A stretch of 64,000 bases of DNA from Phragmites australis (GCF_958298935.1 NC_084923.1:34688501-34752500); one strand, 5' to 3'. Shown: positions 1 through 11,843, counted from the first letter of the stretch. A program made the numbers and translations. Notes: generated from the letters alone by a model not told the origin.

Positions 1-677
1 CCATCTAGCGAATGGCGCCGCACCTCTATCAGGCTGTGAGAAAACACACCATGCAGTCACGATTGGTGGCTGATGCCTTGACCAACAGATGGTGGGTGCA
101 TGACATCATTGAGCCCTTGACACTGCCGATCCTGGTCGAGTATCTCTGGGTTTAGGACACTGTTGAGCAGGTCCAGTTGTTAGAGACTCCGGACAAGTTC
201 ATCTAGAAATGGTCTTCCAATCACCAATACTCGTTGTCTGCTACCTATCGTGCCTTCTTCCATGGACAAACCGAGCTCCCTAGAGCCAAACAGCTGTGGA
301 AAACAAAGGCACCGGCGAAATGCAAATTTTTCTTTTGGTTGGCACTCTTTGGTCACACTGAATGAACGATCGATTGCAGAGGCATAGCTTGAGGAATGGA
401 GGCCCTTGTTCTCTATGCAATCAGCTGCCAGAGACCGTTCAGCACCTTCTCCTCGGATGTGTCTACAGCCGTGAGGTTTGGTTTCTCCTCTTGCAGCCGG
501 TAGGGCTCCATCGTTTCACTCCGCCGGGGGATATGGACCTTCCTAATTGGTCGCTCCCGACTCGCAAACGGCTATCAGAAGTGGTTTTGATTCCCTCTTC
601 ATTCTTGGGAGCTGCTGCTTATGGAAGGAGAGAAGCCAACGTATCTTCAAACGTTCGGCAACGTTACCGGGCGACCT
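1..677 (+). pseudogene. LINE ORF2 C-terminus (reverse-transcriptase zinc-binding domain), decayed
   Basis: This is the C-terminal part of a LINE reverse-transcriptase polyprotein. The RT and endonuclease domains would lie upstream, outside the window. In-frame stops occur at 153-155 and 204-206, and the frame changes near 361, after which the zinc-binding segment (NGGPCSLC, then HLLLGCVYSREVWF) continues in another frame to about 540. Later frames are broken again before the 3' tail. In intact LINEs this domain follows the RT core and is thought to help bind the element RNA. It cannot be expressed as an intact protein here. Confidence 0.75.
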
Positions 678-929
678 GAGCAGAATGATCATGGACGAAG
701 GGCGATGCTGGATGATGGCCAGAAATCGCGGTTGGTGGAGCTCCTCCATGCTTAGTTTGCGTTCCCCGTTTGCAGTAGGTCATTTTTTGTTCTAGCCATG
801 TAAGCGTTACTCATTTTCGGTTGGTCCGGGTGCCGGACGCGACATAGTGTCGCCATCTGTTTGTCTATATGTTTCGAGTTTCTTCCTACTTAATGAAAAA
901 ACGTGTTCAGACGCGTTCTCAAAAAAAAT
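1..929 (+). mobile_element. 3' end of a LINE (L1-type non-LTR retrotransposon)
   Basis: The window opens inside a degraded plant LINE. The conceptual product carries the motifs that close plant LINE ORF2 proteins: a stretch reading LWKTKAPAKCKFFFWLAL near 293-346, then the zinc-binding segment with CSLC and HLLLGC. After the coding remnant there is about 130 bp of 3' tail that ends in a run of eight A residues at 921-928, as expected for target-primed insertion. The 5' part lies outside the window, so target duplications cannot be checked. The identification rests on protein motifs and the A-tail. Confidence 0.8.
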
Positions 930-1003
930 ATCCCAACATTCTTGAGTTAATATCTATTTCCAACTTTTGATTCTGATTTTTCTCTCCTACTTAAAAATCG
1001 CTA

Positions 1004-1524
1004 ATGGATGTATCATCAGCTTTTTCTGCCCCCGTCGCTTCTTCTGCACGCATGCCAACTTCTCCCAACCACCACGCCCCCAGGCCCCACCCTCCCATCC
1101 GTGCCTCTCTGCTCTCTAGTCTCCCGAGCCACCGTCGTCACCACCTCCTCCGCGCCCAAGTCACACCGGCGACGCCACCCCTAATCTCCCTCCGCTCCCC
1201 CCTTCCCTGACCCCTCACTCCCCTTTCGCAAGCACCGACGCACCCGTCCATTCCACCCGGATCCCCTCCCCCTCCTCCAAATCACACCACCATCACCTCC
1301 TCCTCCAAATCCATTCCTAGGCTCGTGCTATTGCTGCGAGCGAGCTCGGGTTGGGCTTAGGGAGCTAGGGTTCTGGTGCTCGCCACCTTCAGGCTTCGCT
1401 TGCCTAGTTAGGGTTGGGTCACGGTCTCAGGGGGCCTTGGGGGCGACCGATGCGACGATCATCAACAATCAGGAGGCTGTAGTTGCAGCGGGGGAGGGGG
1501 ATCTCCTAGGCCAATTCTCCAGCA
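1004..1524 (+). promoter_or_regulatory. C-rich leader preceding the VAC14-like fragment
   Basis: A strongly C-rich stretch (1060-1310) of short CCTCC and CCACC words is followed by a G-rich stretch, and then by the ATG of the VAC14-like first exon at 1525. Base composition like this is typical of grass 5' UTR/promoter-proximal DNA. Short ORFs are present (for example from 1004) but have no recognisable product. It is probably the former leader of the fragment downstream; no clear TATA box was found. Confidence 0.35.
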
Positions 1525-1970
1525 ATGGTCGTCGCCATGCTCTCCATCATCCCAGGCGCCGTGCTGTGGAACCTCTCCGACAAGCTCTACGTGGAGCGGA
1601 AGAACGCTGCGCTCGAGGCGAGGGGTTTCAATTCCTCGTGGGGCTTCAGTCGTCGAGCAATCACGAGGGATTTGAGGTGGATTTTTTGTTGCGGTAGGGT
1701 CTTGTGCAGATTGACGGGATCGTGAAGCATCTCGCGACAACTAGGGAGCATGAGAAGATATCAACAGTCATCTCGCTGCTCACCAATGATTTCACCTACT
1801 CACCACAGGCGAACCACCGGAAGGCTTGCTTAAACCGCTGTGTCATGTTTCTGGTCTTAATGGGGTTTAGATTTGTTGAGTTCTGTGGTGCTTTGATGTT
1901 AGCAGGGTGGGTTGATTGGCCTTGCAGCAGTTACTGTCGGACTAACCTCTGAGGCCGCTCAACATCTCGA
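1525..1970 (+). pseudogene. VAC14-like gene, first three exons only
   Basis: Three blocks match the N-terminus of plant VAC14, the scaffold of the PIKfyve/Fab1 lipid-kinase complex that makes PI(3,5)P2 on endolysosomal membranes. Exon 1 (1525-1617) encodes LSDKLYVERKNAALE. Exon 2 (1710-1823) encodes IDGIVKHLATTREHEKIS and SLLTNDFTYSPQANHRK. Exon 3 (1906-1970) encodes GGLIGLAAVTVGLTSEAAQHL. Acceptors at 1709 and 1905 end in CAG, but the first two donors read GC rather than GT (1618-1619 and 1824-1825). The next conserved exon was not found downstream, where the sequence is AT-rich to the gypsy element. With several substitutions at normally constant residues, this looks like a truncated copy. 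A living gene with GC-AG introns and distant exons is not excluded. Confidence 0.7.
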
Positions 1971-3021
1971 GTTTATTCCTATTAAAGTTTATGAAGTGCC
2001 ATCCTGTATCTGGTAAAATCTGTGCGGGTGTTAAGCTTTATTGTATGCCTATTTAGCTTAAGACCTGTCTGCCTGATTGTCGATGGTAATAGGGTAATAG
2101 GGTAAATGGATAAAATTTGCAATCCCTAAAAACATTTTTTAGATATACTATTTCTAAGGATCTGTTGTTTGTTTCTTGACTAGAAAAGTTCTGTACAGTA
2201 GTACAAAAATATATTGAGACTCTGTTTTTTCTGGATGCTTCTGGACCATGATGCTCAATTATTAAGGCTTCCTTCCTGTCTTTCAGCTAGTGGCAATAAT
2301 TTATTAACGTTTGCAGGAAGATTGAGAACTCAAATTGTATATGTAACTGTCAACTACTCATGCATATTTATGATCATTAGGGATACTCTAGCACGACCAT
2401 TGGTTGCTGAAGAAAATTCCTGTTCCATAAGAGAAAAGAAGATATACTATTGGAAACTGTTAGAATTTGGGAAATGATATGCAAGCTTTCTTTCTCAGTC
2501 TTAGTGCCACTTGGAGCAAAACATGCTAAAGTTGTTTAATCCATCTGGTGTGAGCACATTATCTACAAATGGCAACATTGTTCATTGCTGTGTGCCAATT
2601 GTCCTCTTTGTTCGTAGGAACTATATATGATTTTCAAGTAGGTTATAGTGGCTGATTCTATATACCATGTTTTATTGATAATCTTTGGTTCTGAGAGGCT
2701 TTGTGATGTGACATAGCACCTAAAAGTAGAATGTGAATGTAAGGTGTAGTAACTGGCAAGTATTCCCTTCGATGTTCTTTGGCAAGGTCCCTCAATATCT
2801 TAATTTGCTTGACGATGTCACACTTACAAGGTGATTAGATTTAGCCAAGACAATTAGGTGTGGCAGTTGAAAAGGTGACGAAAAGCTTAGTCGGTCAGCT
2901 GTTGTCAAAAAGAGAACAGACTATCTCTCACTTGTGTCTAGTGAACAAGACCGACCTTAAAGATCAGTAGTTCAGTTAGTACCATCAGAATAGCAGAATT
3001 TATTTCACTAAATTCATATCT

Positions 3022-3024
<3 letters not shown>
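1971..3024. other. AT-rich spacer after the VAC14-like fragment
   Basis: No coding sequence or RNA gene is recognisable. It may be the former third intron of the VAC14-like gene. A short repeat of GGTAATAG occurs near 2084-2105. Confidence 0.4.

Positions 3025-3079
<55 letters not shown>
3025..3079. repeat. (AT)n microsatellite, about 27 units
   Basis: An uninterrupted alternating AT run of about 55 bp. It is read directly from the sequence. Confidence 0.97.
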
Positions 3080-3080
<1 letters not shown>

Positions 3081-4705
3081 CCACTTCTCCTTTCTCCATT
3101 TGTGATACCATGGTCTTTTTACAAGTAAAACACACAAACAGTGATAATTCAAAGTATCTCAGGAAATCATTGCAAATGGTTTCTGGAGCTCTTGCAGAAA
3201 CCGAAGTTATATACTACAGTGCTTTGCATAGTATTTGATTACTTCCACCCTTTTTTTCCCGGTGGCCTCATTTCTCTTAATTTTTAAATTTGTTTTCAGT
3301 TCATTCATGTGGCGTGTAAAATAAATTGAATACAAAGGTGAAATAACTCAGAACATAAAATCCGTCTATGTAAGAAAATAATACGTTAGACCCTACACAA
3401 TGATCAAAAGTCTCTAATCGCTCAAGTGCCATAGTTGGTCTGTAACCCTTGATTTTATCCTGAGCCAAATGTCACATCCACATCGCATCGCATACACACA
3501 ATGCAGTATTGACCTATGTGCTTGTCTTTCTCCAGTGTCTTCACTTGCTTAAATCAGAGTAGTTTTAGACCAGGCTCAGATGAAGTCGTAAACTTTTGGC
3601 TAAAAGGAGCTGTGGGAAGGGCATTGCTGCATCGGATACACCGTCATCATCTGAATAATTTTGTCAGAAATGACAACTACGTACAGAGGGGATGAGAAAG
3701 CGTTGCTGGTTTAACAATTATGGAACGTAACAAAGCAAATCAAGCAGAAAGGAAGGTAAGAGTTCTCGGATAGCTGTAGCTCCAGGCTTCCACCCTACGA
3801 GTTTGCTGTCATATCTAGTCTTGTTTAAATTTGTCTCCGTAGCAACCATCCAACATGCCTTGTGATCATAAATTGATTTGCTGCAAAATTTCGGTGCAAC
3901 TTTGTTCACTTGTGTGTAGAAAGAGTTGCTTGGAATTGGTCGTACCAGGACTGATGCCAAGTGTGCAGAGAATTTTTAATAGGAATTGAAAAAAATTATG
4001 TAAGATAAACGATGTCTAGGTTGGGTTTAAATTTATTAGTCTTATAGATTAACTAGATTTTTCTGAAAGAGGCTAGCTAAATTTAAATAAGATGTAGATG
4101 CTTAGTTTGTAAGAGATTTATTTTGCAGTGTAGAATAAGCAGATTTATGATTTGAAGTTATGCCATTCACTTCCTGGAGTTGTATATATATGTTCATCTT
4201 CTTCTTTTCTAGCAAAACAAATAGAAGAAATTTTATTGATTTGAATTTATTTCAAACATAATTCGGTTTTACAACTACTCCAAAAGCTGATTAAGACTAG
4301 CTAATCTTATATGCATGTAGTGTAGCTCAAATATGATATTTAGATTAAGTCTGGGACCTGGCACATTGATGTATCATGTATGGCTAGTTTCTTGGTGGTA
4401 CATTGTGGGAACTTCAATTAGCTTCCAGAGTCCTTCGTTGTTGGAATCCAAGTGGATTGTAATTATTCAATGGAACAAGTTACATCAAACTAGGTTACTT
4501 GACCAATTCAAGTCCACAAAATACCAAATAAACAATTGATTTTTTTTTCACCTAAAAGTTTCGGAAATAATAAGACATCAACTAACAACCAAAAGATGAT
4601 CTTTGGACGTACTATGGACCTTGTCAAAACTTCAAAGTATAATAGAGGCGTTGGGGTCCCTTTCCCCTCTTTACCTTTTTTACAACTGTTGTCTGCTAGT
4701 CACAT
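3080..4705. other. AT-rich spacer with one unrecognised minus-strand ORF
   Basis: Non-coding sequence up to the gypsy element. A minus-strand ORF at 3718-3960 (80 codons) is preceded on that strand by a splice-acceptor-like CAG near 3950 and followed by about 120 bp of UTR-like sequence. It could be a terminal exon of an unknown gene, but I do not recognise its product and give it low weight. Nothing else is supported. Confidence 0.3.
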
Positions 4706-5825
4706 TGTAATACCAAATAATTGAGAGAGAAGAAAGTGAGAAATTGACCAAAACTTGACTTTCTGATCCGTTGCTCGTATGGACAATCAGAGACCGTGGT
4801 TGCGTTCTTCTCGTCGAGACGAACCCATTTTGCTATTCATACGTCCGTTCCGAACACTTTGTGATCCATAACAAGACCTATAAATTTAGACCGTTGGTTG
4901 TTTAAAAAATAAAAAATAAAAAAGATAAGTACCGGATGGATCGGCCCTCAACCCGATCCATCCAGATACCTCTCGCGTTCTCTCTCCTTGTCGCTGTGCG
5001 TGTCGCCCGCGTGCCGCCGCCGCGCCGCCGTGCGCCTGCTCGCCGACGCGCCACCGCGTGCCTCGCCGCCACGCCGCTGCTGCTCGCCGTCGCGTCGCCG
5101 CGCGCCTGTGCGCTGCGCCGCGTGCTACCGCGCTGTTGTCCGCCTGCGCGCCGTCGTGCGCCTGCGCGCCACTGCCGTGCGCCTGCGAGTCGCCGCTGCC
5201 GGTGCACCTCCATCCTCCCTCTCTATACTAACCGAAGCAAGCAAAGAAAGAAAGAAGCTAGCACGCAGAAGAAGCCAGGGAAGAAGAGAGGAAAAGAAAA
5301 GGTAGAGAGAAGGAAAGAAAAGAAAGAGAAAAGAAAAGGAGAAGAGAAAAGAAGGGAAAAGAAAAGAGAAGAGGAAGAAAAGGAAAGAAAAAGAGGGAAA
5401 ATTTGGAAAATTCATAATTTTGTCAGATTCCTCGTCGATTCTTTCAAAGGTGGTAGTGCTTCCGGGCGTATCTAATCGAATTCCTTTGTCGCCTTCGGTA
5501 AAAGGTACGCTTAGGTTGTTGACGTGCATTTTTTTTGGATGAACTTGGTAGTTGCACGCACTACCTTATCACAATACCAATAATCTAAACTTATGTTTGA
5601 AAACTATATTTTGGCAGTATGTCGGTCAAGCTGTAATAAGATTTGTACTTGAAGAAGTAATCCTGTATATGGTGTGGATAGATATATGTTGTGGTTATGT
5701 TGTTTATATCATATATTATCTGCATGTGTTTTGTGTGGTCAGTTATACCGCCACTATAGAGGAAATACTGTCAAAATTTTCCATATTCGAATAAAATATG
5801 TTTAGTTGTAAAGTAGGGTGTTACA
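4706..5825 (+). repeat. Left LTR of the gypsy element
   Basis: 1,120 bp, TG...CA ends. It contains a C/G-rich block (4990-5215) followed by a long purine-rich block (about 5240-5400). It differs from the right LTR by scattered substitutions and small indels, including an extra GC-rich segment near 5140-5180. Confidence 0.93.
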
Positions 5826-5828
5826 GTT

Positions 5829-5841
5829 TGGTATCAGAGCC
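5829..5841 (+). promoter_or_regulatory. Primer-binding site (initiator-Met tRNA)
   Basis: TGGTATCAGAGCC starts three bases after the left LTR. It is complementary to the 3' end of plant initiator methionine tRNA, the usual primer of this retrotransposon group. Confidence 0.9.
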
Positions 5842-8560
5842 TAGGCTTTAGGTCCTAGGTAATTGAATGATGAACCTGACACACTTGCACAAAGATAATG
5901 GGTATGTGATGCATTTCATTGCATATGTCTTGTTTATCTTTGTTCGCTTATGTTCACTATCTCAAATAAGTATTATTGAAGTTACTTGTTTGTTTGTCCA
6001 CATATTCTTTAGTGTTTTATCATTGATATATATTGTTAAGTTGTTGGAGTCAGTTCCGTTGGAATGGTGAAATTGTCGGGACGTTAAAATTGTTACCTTG
6101 GTCATTAGAACCTAAGAAGCTTCAGAGAATCAATAGCATAATTGTTGTATGGCACTGCAGATGGATTAAGTGAAGGGCCCCCATGATGCCTTTTCTACAT
6201 TGCCAGGTGAGGTTGACCAAGAGTTAGGTTTGCGATCCAACTATCCACATACAGAGCGAATATTTTGGGTACGAGATGGACTGGCCCCCATGTCGTTTAC
6301 CCTAACTATTCGTTCTCAGGATGTCGGAGAAATGGATTGATGTGTGCCTTACCATAGAAGATAAGGTGATGATGTTTTCAACCTAAACATTAGAATGGTG
6401 TAGGAATTTTTTTTCCCATGGAGTCGGGGCGATCTTTTTGCCGATTGTGTGAAGATGTGTTGATAGCGAGATCCTAATGGGATTCTGGGAGTTGATTCTA
6501 ATCTTTTGCTAGACTTGTACCCTAGTTGTTGATGTTTTGAGGATTATTTAACACCCCGTGTTTAAGTTGAAATGTTTACATACCTTATTTGTCAGTTTCT
6601 TTAATATCTGAGAATAATCTTTTGTAGTTGGAATATCTATGCATGTTTTGAAATGATTATTTGAGGTAGTTACTTTGTTAAGTTACCCTTTGTGGTATAG
6701 TCCAGTGGCTATGGGAGTTGGAGTTATAGATTGCGTTGAAACAACTGATTTGCATCGAAGTGGTGCTAATGGAGTGACACCTTCCTTAAGGAGGCATCAG
6801 TTGTTTCAAACCTGTTTTGTGAGGTTTCACAATTGGAATACCTAAGGTTGGGCCTTGCGGGACTAAGGTAGAGATTTTGGTTGAATCGTGTTATGTTTAT
6901 GATATCGCTTAGCTAAACCTGTCATCTTTGACATGGGGATTCGTTTGCTTTGAAGCTTGAAGCCAAGAATATACTTGGGTTGTAGGAGCATTGGCGTTGT
7001 CAAGGGTTTGTTGAATAGTCTATGACCTATAACATCATGATAGGATGCTAAATTGGCTCGTCACCATTGGAGCATTATCAATTGAACCTGGTGAGTTTTG
7101 CTCGTTGAGTGAATGTTGAAATTTAAGGTCGTCTGAACTTTTCCTGACCTAATAACTTAAGGTATTGTTAGGGCTTGTCGTGGTATTTTATTGACAGATT
7201 TTTAAGGTGATCCATTCTAGAACTTTGTTTCTTGTTGGCTCTTGTGGAGTGAATGAAGTCAAAGAAGTAATTGACTAGTTTCTGACTTCAGAGTTTTGAA
7301 TTTTTGTTGGTGACCCAGTTCTCTCTAAGGACGGAGATTTGATTGAGAGATGCGTGAGTAGGTTTACATACTGGAAGTTTGCCTCTATTGGGAGTAAGTC
7401 TATCCAAACCCTGGTTCAAGGGAAGAGTGTTGTAAAAGTGAAGTTCATTCCAGAATTTAAGTGCTGAGATTAGAGTTATGTTTGGGAGCTAAGGGTTGCT
7501 CTCCTGTTTAAAGGAGTGTTGTAAAAGAGGATGACCCATGTTGGGGTGTATCTTTGTAGTTTTGTTGCTGTTCAGGAGAGGGTATGCCTTCTAAGGACCC
7601 GGAGAGAAGCATTGTATGCTAATGCTCAACCCGTTGACAGTAAACTGGTGTTGCAAATGGTGCTTTCTAAACTAAATTCGCAAAATAACTAAATTGGAGT
7701 TGGACTAATAGGGTTGAGTTTGCAGAAGTCGTATTTTCAACCCTCTCCATGAGCATTCCGCAGTGATCATCTTGTCGGTTGGATTAACCGATGTCTTTCC
7801 AACTTTTGAGGAGGATGTGTTTTTGCATGCAATTTTACTTTGAAGAAGTTATGGTGTGGTTATCGATAGTATGACTGGCCTGGGAATGTGAGCAAGATGT
7901 GAAGTTCTTTAGTATGCCAGTTTGGCATGTTTCTGAACGTACCGGTCAACACAGTTTATCTATTGGTCAAACTGCCTCTGGATGGAAGTGTTCTGGTATT
8001 CAAGTTGGAAAGTGCAAGTCTAAACTTGTACCATGAAGGATGAGTCGTTAGATGTTTGGAAGGATTGAATTAGGCAAGTGGTTGTAATCTCCTGATCACC
8101 CCTTCTAGATTTGGTGATACATCGGGATGAGAATGACCAACTGGAGGTTTATATCTTAACGTTGTGACTGTCTCTTGTGTAGATCTACCCGCACTCATAT
8201 TTTTGGAGTTAGTGATGTTGGTAGAAGAGGTGAAGTGTTGATGTTTCTTTAATCCTGAACCATAAAGATTTTAAATTGATCTTCCCTGTGAAGGAGTTGA
8301 AGTTGAAGCGAAGAAGGTTTATATTCTTATTGGGGTTTTTTACCCGAGTTTGTGGAGTTAGCCAAACAATATTTTTGGTGTGAATGCATCCACCAAAAAG
8401 GATGTTCCTAGGCAACTAATGCCTTGGTTTTAGAACTAGTCGAAGAGAGTGTCTCATAATTGGCTGGTATAGTATTAGCAGAAATGTTGTGTGTTCTTGG
8501 ATTCATTTTCCCTTCTAAGAGTGAGAAGGCAACGAAATGGTAAAGACCATCCAATGTAAC
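5842..8560 (+). other. Unreadable gag-to-RT region of the gypsy element
   Basis: This is where gag, protease and most of the reverse transcriptase should be. No frame stays open over a recognisable domain, and I see no zinc knuckle, protease motif or YVDD-type motif. The DNA is of normal complexity and not an obvious later insertion, so it is best explained by deep mutational decay or ancient replacement of the coding region. Confidence 0.55.
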
Positions 8561-10660
8561 AGATATTCGGAGTTTTCTTGGATTCGCTGGCCATTACCAA
8601 TATTTTATACAAGATTTTTCTTTTATTGCAAAGCCTATGATTAGACTTACTGAGAAGTGTGTTCCATTTGTATGGACTGGTGACTATGAGACCAATTTCC
8701 AAACTTTGAAGAATAAGTCAGTGAACGCTCCCATTCTGGCTTTGCCGAGAGTAGCAAGCGTTTCGCAGTCTACACCGATATTTTCCGAATTGGACTTTAC
8801 TATGCGCTTATGCAAGGAGGTCAAATAATTGCATATGCTTCCGGACAATTGAAAACTCATGAACAGAATTACCCCACTCATGACTTAGAATTGGCTGTAG
8901 TGGTTTTTGCCTTGAAGAGTTGGAGGCATTACCTGTATGGCGAGTCATGTGATATTTTCACTGATCATAAGCGTCTCAAGTACATTTTCACTCAAAGAGA
9001 TCTGAATTTGAGACAACGAAGATGGTTAGAATTAATCAAAGACTATGATCTGACAATTCAGTATCATCCAGGAAAGACAAATGTGGTAGCAGATGCTCTT
9101 AGCATAACAGGTGTTCCTAAAACCGTAATGTCTATACTGTTGGATTTGGGCCGGATGAAGATTTATTTTTGTTTTACTAGTACGATACAGAAGGAGACTC
9201 AAATGTTTATTTAGTCTGCTATACCTGAGCGTATTCATGAAGCTCAACAATATGATCGTCTTCTTTTAGAAGTTCGAAAGAGGACTTCGATGAAAAATTC
9301 AAAAGAATTTACCATTGATGAGAATGGTGCAATACGCTTTAGAGGACGTCTTTGTGTACCACAGAAGGCAGATGTGAAAATAGATATATTGAGAGAAGCT
9401 CACCGGACTCCTTACACTATTCATCCAAGTGAAACCAAAATGTATCGAGACCTAAAACAAAATTTTTGGTGGAAAAGGATGAAAGTGGATATTGCTAAGT
9501 ACGTTGCAGCTTGTGGTGTCTACCAACAAGTAAAGGCTGAGCATAAAAGACCCATAGGATTAATGTAATCCTTAGAAATCCCAAAATGGAAATGGGAACA
9601 TATCACTATGGACTTCGTTGTTGGGTTTCCTCGTTCACCTCGAGGCAGAGATGCTATTTGGGTTATCGTGGATAGGCTTACCAAATCCGCACATTTCATC
9701 CCAATGAATACAACAAGTTCGGTACATGATTTGGCTCCCTTGTATATCAAGGAAATAGTGAGGTTGCATGGTGTGCCAAAATCGATCATTTCATATCGGG
9801 ATTCCAAATTTGTATCTCAGTTTTGACAGAGTTTGCAAAGTGCCTTGGGCACAAAACTTTCTCTTAGCATAGCCTTCCACCCTCAGACGGATGGTCAGTC
9901 AGAGCGGACCATTCAGACTCTGGAGGACATGCTTCGTGCTTGTATCTTATCTTGGAAAGGCAATTGGGAAGATCATCTAGCCCTAGCAGAATTTGCTTAT
10001 AATAATAGCTATCAAGCTAGTATTCGGATGGCTCCCTTTGAGGCCTTGTATGGTCGAAGGTGTGTTTCCCCTTTGTGTTGGGATTCTGTTGGAGAGAGAT
10101 CACTACTTGGTCCAGATTTGGTTCAGCAAACATCAGAAAAGGTACACCAAATACGTCAGAACCTGTTGGCTGCTCAAAGTCGACAGAAGAGCTATGCAGA
10201 TATCCGGAGACGAGACCTAGAATTTATAGTTGGCGACTATGTTCTTCTCAGAGTGTCGTCAACCAAAGGTGTTGTACGTTTTGGTATCTCTGGAAAGCTT
10301 AGCCCGAGGTACATTGGCCCATTTCTAATCACAGCCCAAGTAGGCAGTTTGGCGTACCGTCTTGAATTACCAGACTCAATGAGTGGAGTACATAATGTCT
10401 TCCATGTTTCTATACTAAGAAAATATCTAAGAGACCTTGAGCATAAAATTGATGTTGAATCAATCATGATAGACAAAGACCTGACCGTGAAGTGCCACCC
10501 AGTACGCATTCTGGATTCCTCAGAGCAAGTCATGAGAAGGAAAACTATCAAGTTTGTGAGAGTCCTTTGGACAAATCAATCAGAATGAGAAGCAACTTGG
10601 AAACTTGAAGAACAAATACGCAAGAAGTATCCTGAGCTCTTTGAGACTGGTGAGTCATAA
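8560..10660 (+). pseudogene. Gypsy pol remnant: RT end, RNase H, integrase, chromodomain
   Basis: The readable order is: end of RT/connection (SFLGFAGHYQYF type, 8570-8800), RNase H (8810-9110, with [30 protein letters not shown] and [12 protein letters not shown]), integrase zinc finger (9370-9560), integrase core (9600-10050) and a chromodomain-like tail (about 10500-10660). Defects are visible. A frame change lies near 8810 and stops occur at 9212-9214, 9566-9568, 9824-9826 and 10586-10588. The second zinc-finger cysteine pair reads CGVY instead of CxxC, and the second catalytic Asp of integrase is Tyr (ISYRDSKF near 9790-9813). The first Asp (MDFV) and the Glu (QSER) remain. It cannot make active integrase. 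Confidence 0.88.
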
Positions 10661-10729
10661 GTTTTGAAATATTTTACCTCCATTCCATAGTTGCCATGGA
10701 AGCGGCAGAATTCGGGGACGAATTCCTTT

Positions 10730-10742
10730 AAGGGGGGGAGAA
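10730..10742 (+). promoter_or_regulatory. Polypurine tract
   Basis: AAGGGGGGGAGAA lies immediately before the TG of the right LTR, the expected site for priming plus-strand DNA synthesis. Confidence 0.9.
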
Positions 10743-11838
10743 TGTAATACCAAATAATTGAGAGAGAAGAAAGTGAGAAATTGACCAAAACTTGACTTTC
10801 TGATCCGTTGCTCGTATGGACGATCGGAGACCGTGGTTGCGTTCATCTCGTCGAGACGAACCCATTTTGCTATTCATACGTCTGTTCCGAGCACTTTGTG
10901 ACCCGTAGCAAGCCCAATAAATTTAGACCGTTGGTTGTTTAAAAAATAAAAAAAAAAGATAAGTACCGGATGGATCGGCCCTCAACCCGATCCATCCAGA
11001 TACCTCTCGCGTTCTCTCTCCTTGTCGTTGTGCGTGTCGCCCGCGTGCCGCTGCCGTGCCGCCGTGCGCCTGCTCGCCGACACGCCGCCCGCGTGCCTCG
11101 CCGCCGCGCCGCTGCTGCTCACCGTCGCGTCGCCGCGCGCCTGTGCGCCGCGCCACGTGCTGCCGCGCTTCCGTCCGCCTGCGCGCCATCTTGCGCCTGC
11201 GAGCCACCGCTGCCGGTGCACCTCCATCCTCCCTCTCTATACTAACTGAAGCAAGCAAAGAAAGAAAGAAGCTAGCACGCAGAAGAAGCCAGGGAAGAAG
11301 AGAGGAAAAGAAAAAGGAGAGAGAAGGAAAGAAAAGAAAGAGAAAAGAAAAGGAGAAGAGAAAAGAAGAGAAAAGAAAAGAGAAGAGGAAGAAAAGGAAA
11401 GAAAAAGAGGGAAAAGTTGGAAAATTCGTAATTTTGTCAGATTCCTCGTCGATTCTTTCGAAGGTGGTAGTGCTTCTAGGCGTATCTAATTGAATTCCTT
11501 TGTCGCCTTCGGTAAAAGGTACGCTTAGGTTGTTGACGTGCATTTTTTTGGATGGATTAGGTAGTTGCACGCACTACCTTATCACAATACCGATAATCTA
11601 AACTTATGTTTGAAAACCATATTTTGGCAATATGTCGTTCGTGCTATAATAAGATTTGTACTTGAAGAAGTAATTCTGTATATGGTGTAGATAGATATAT
11701 GTTGTTGTTACGTTGTTTATATCATATATTATCTACATGTGTTTTGTGTGGTCAATTATACCGCTACTATAGAGGAAATACTGCCAAAATTTTCCATATT
11801 CGAATAAAATATGTTTAGTTGTAAAGTAGGGTGTTACA
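10743..11838 (+). repeat. Right LTR of the gypsy element
   Basis: 1,096 bp, colinear with the left LTR. In this copy the purine block is an uninterrupted homopurine run from 11291 to 11416. A perfect CACAT duplication follows at 11839-11843. Confidence 0.93.
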
Positions 11839-11843
11839 CACAT

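Larger units (their letters stand above)
4706..11838 (+). mobile_element. Ty3/gypsy chromovirus-type LTR retrotransposon, defective
   Basis: A full-length insertion of 7,133 bp. Two LTRs in direct orientation (4706-5825 and 10743-11838) begin TGTAATACC and end GTGTTACA, and a perfect 5-bp target duplication CACAT lies at 4701-4705 and 11839-11843. An initiator-Met tRNA primer site follows the left LTR and a purine tract precedes the right LTR. The readable part of pol encodes RNase H, an integrase zinc finger and core, and a chromodomain-like C-terminus, so it fits the Tekay/Del branch of chromoviruses. The gag, protease and most of the RT region (about 5842-8560) are unrecognisable. Multiple stops make it non-autonomous. 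Confidence 0.93.

Noticed and set aside
3718..3960. Minus-strand 80-codon ORF
   Set aside because: It could be a terminal exon, but no family is recognisable and no partner exons were found, so it is not called a gene.
5125..5529. Arg-rich and Phe/Ser-rich open frames in both copies of the gypsy LTR (also 10923-11570)
   Set aside because: They arise from the GC-rich and polypurine blocks of the LTR, are present on both strands, and have no family features.
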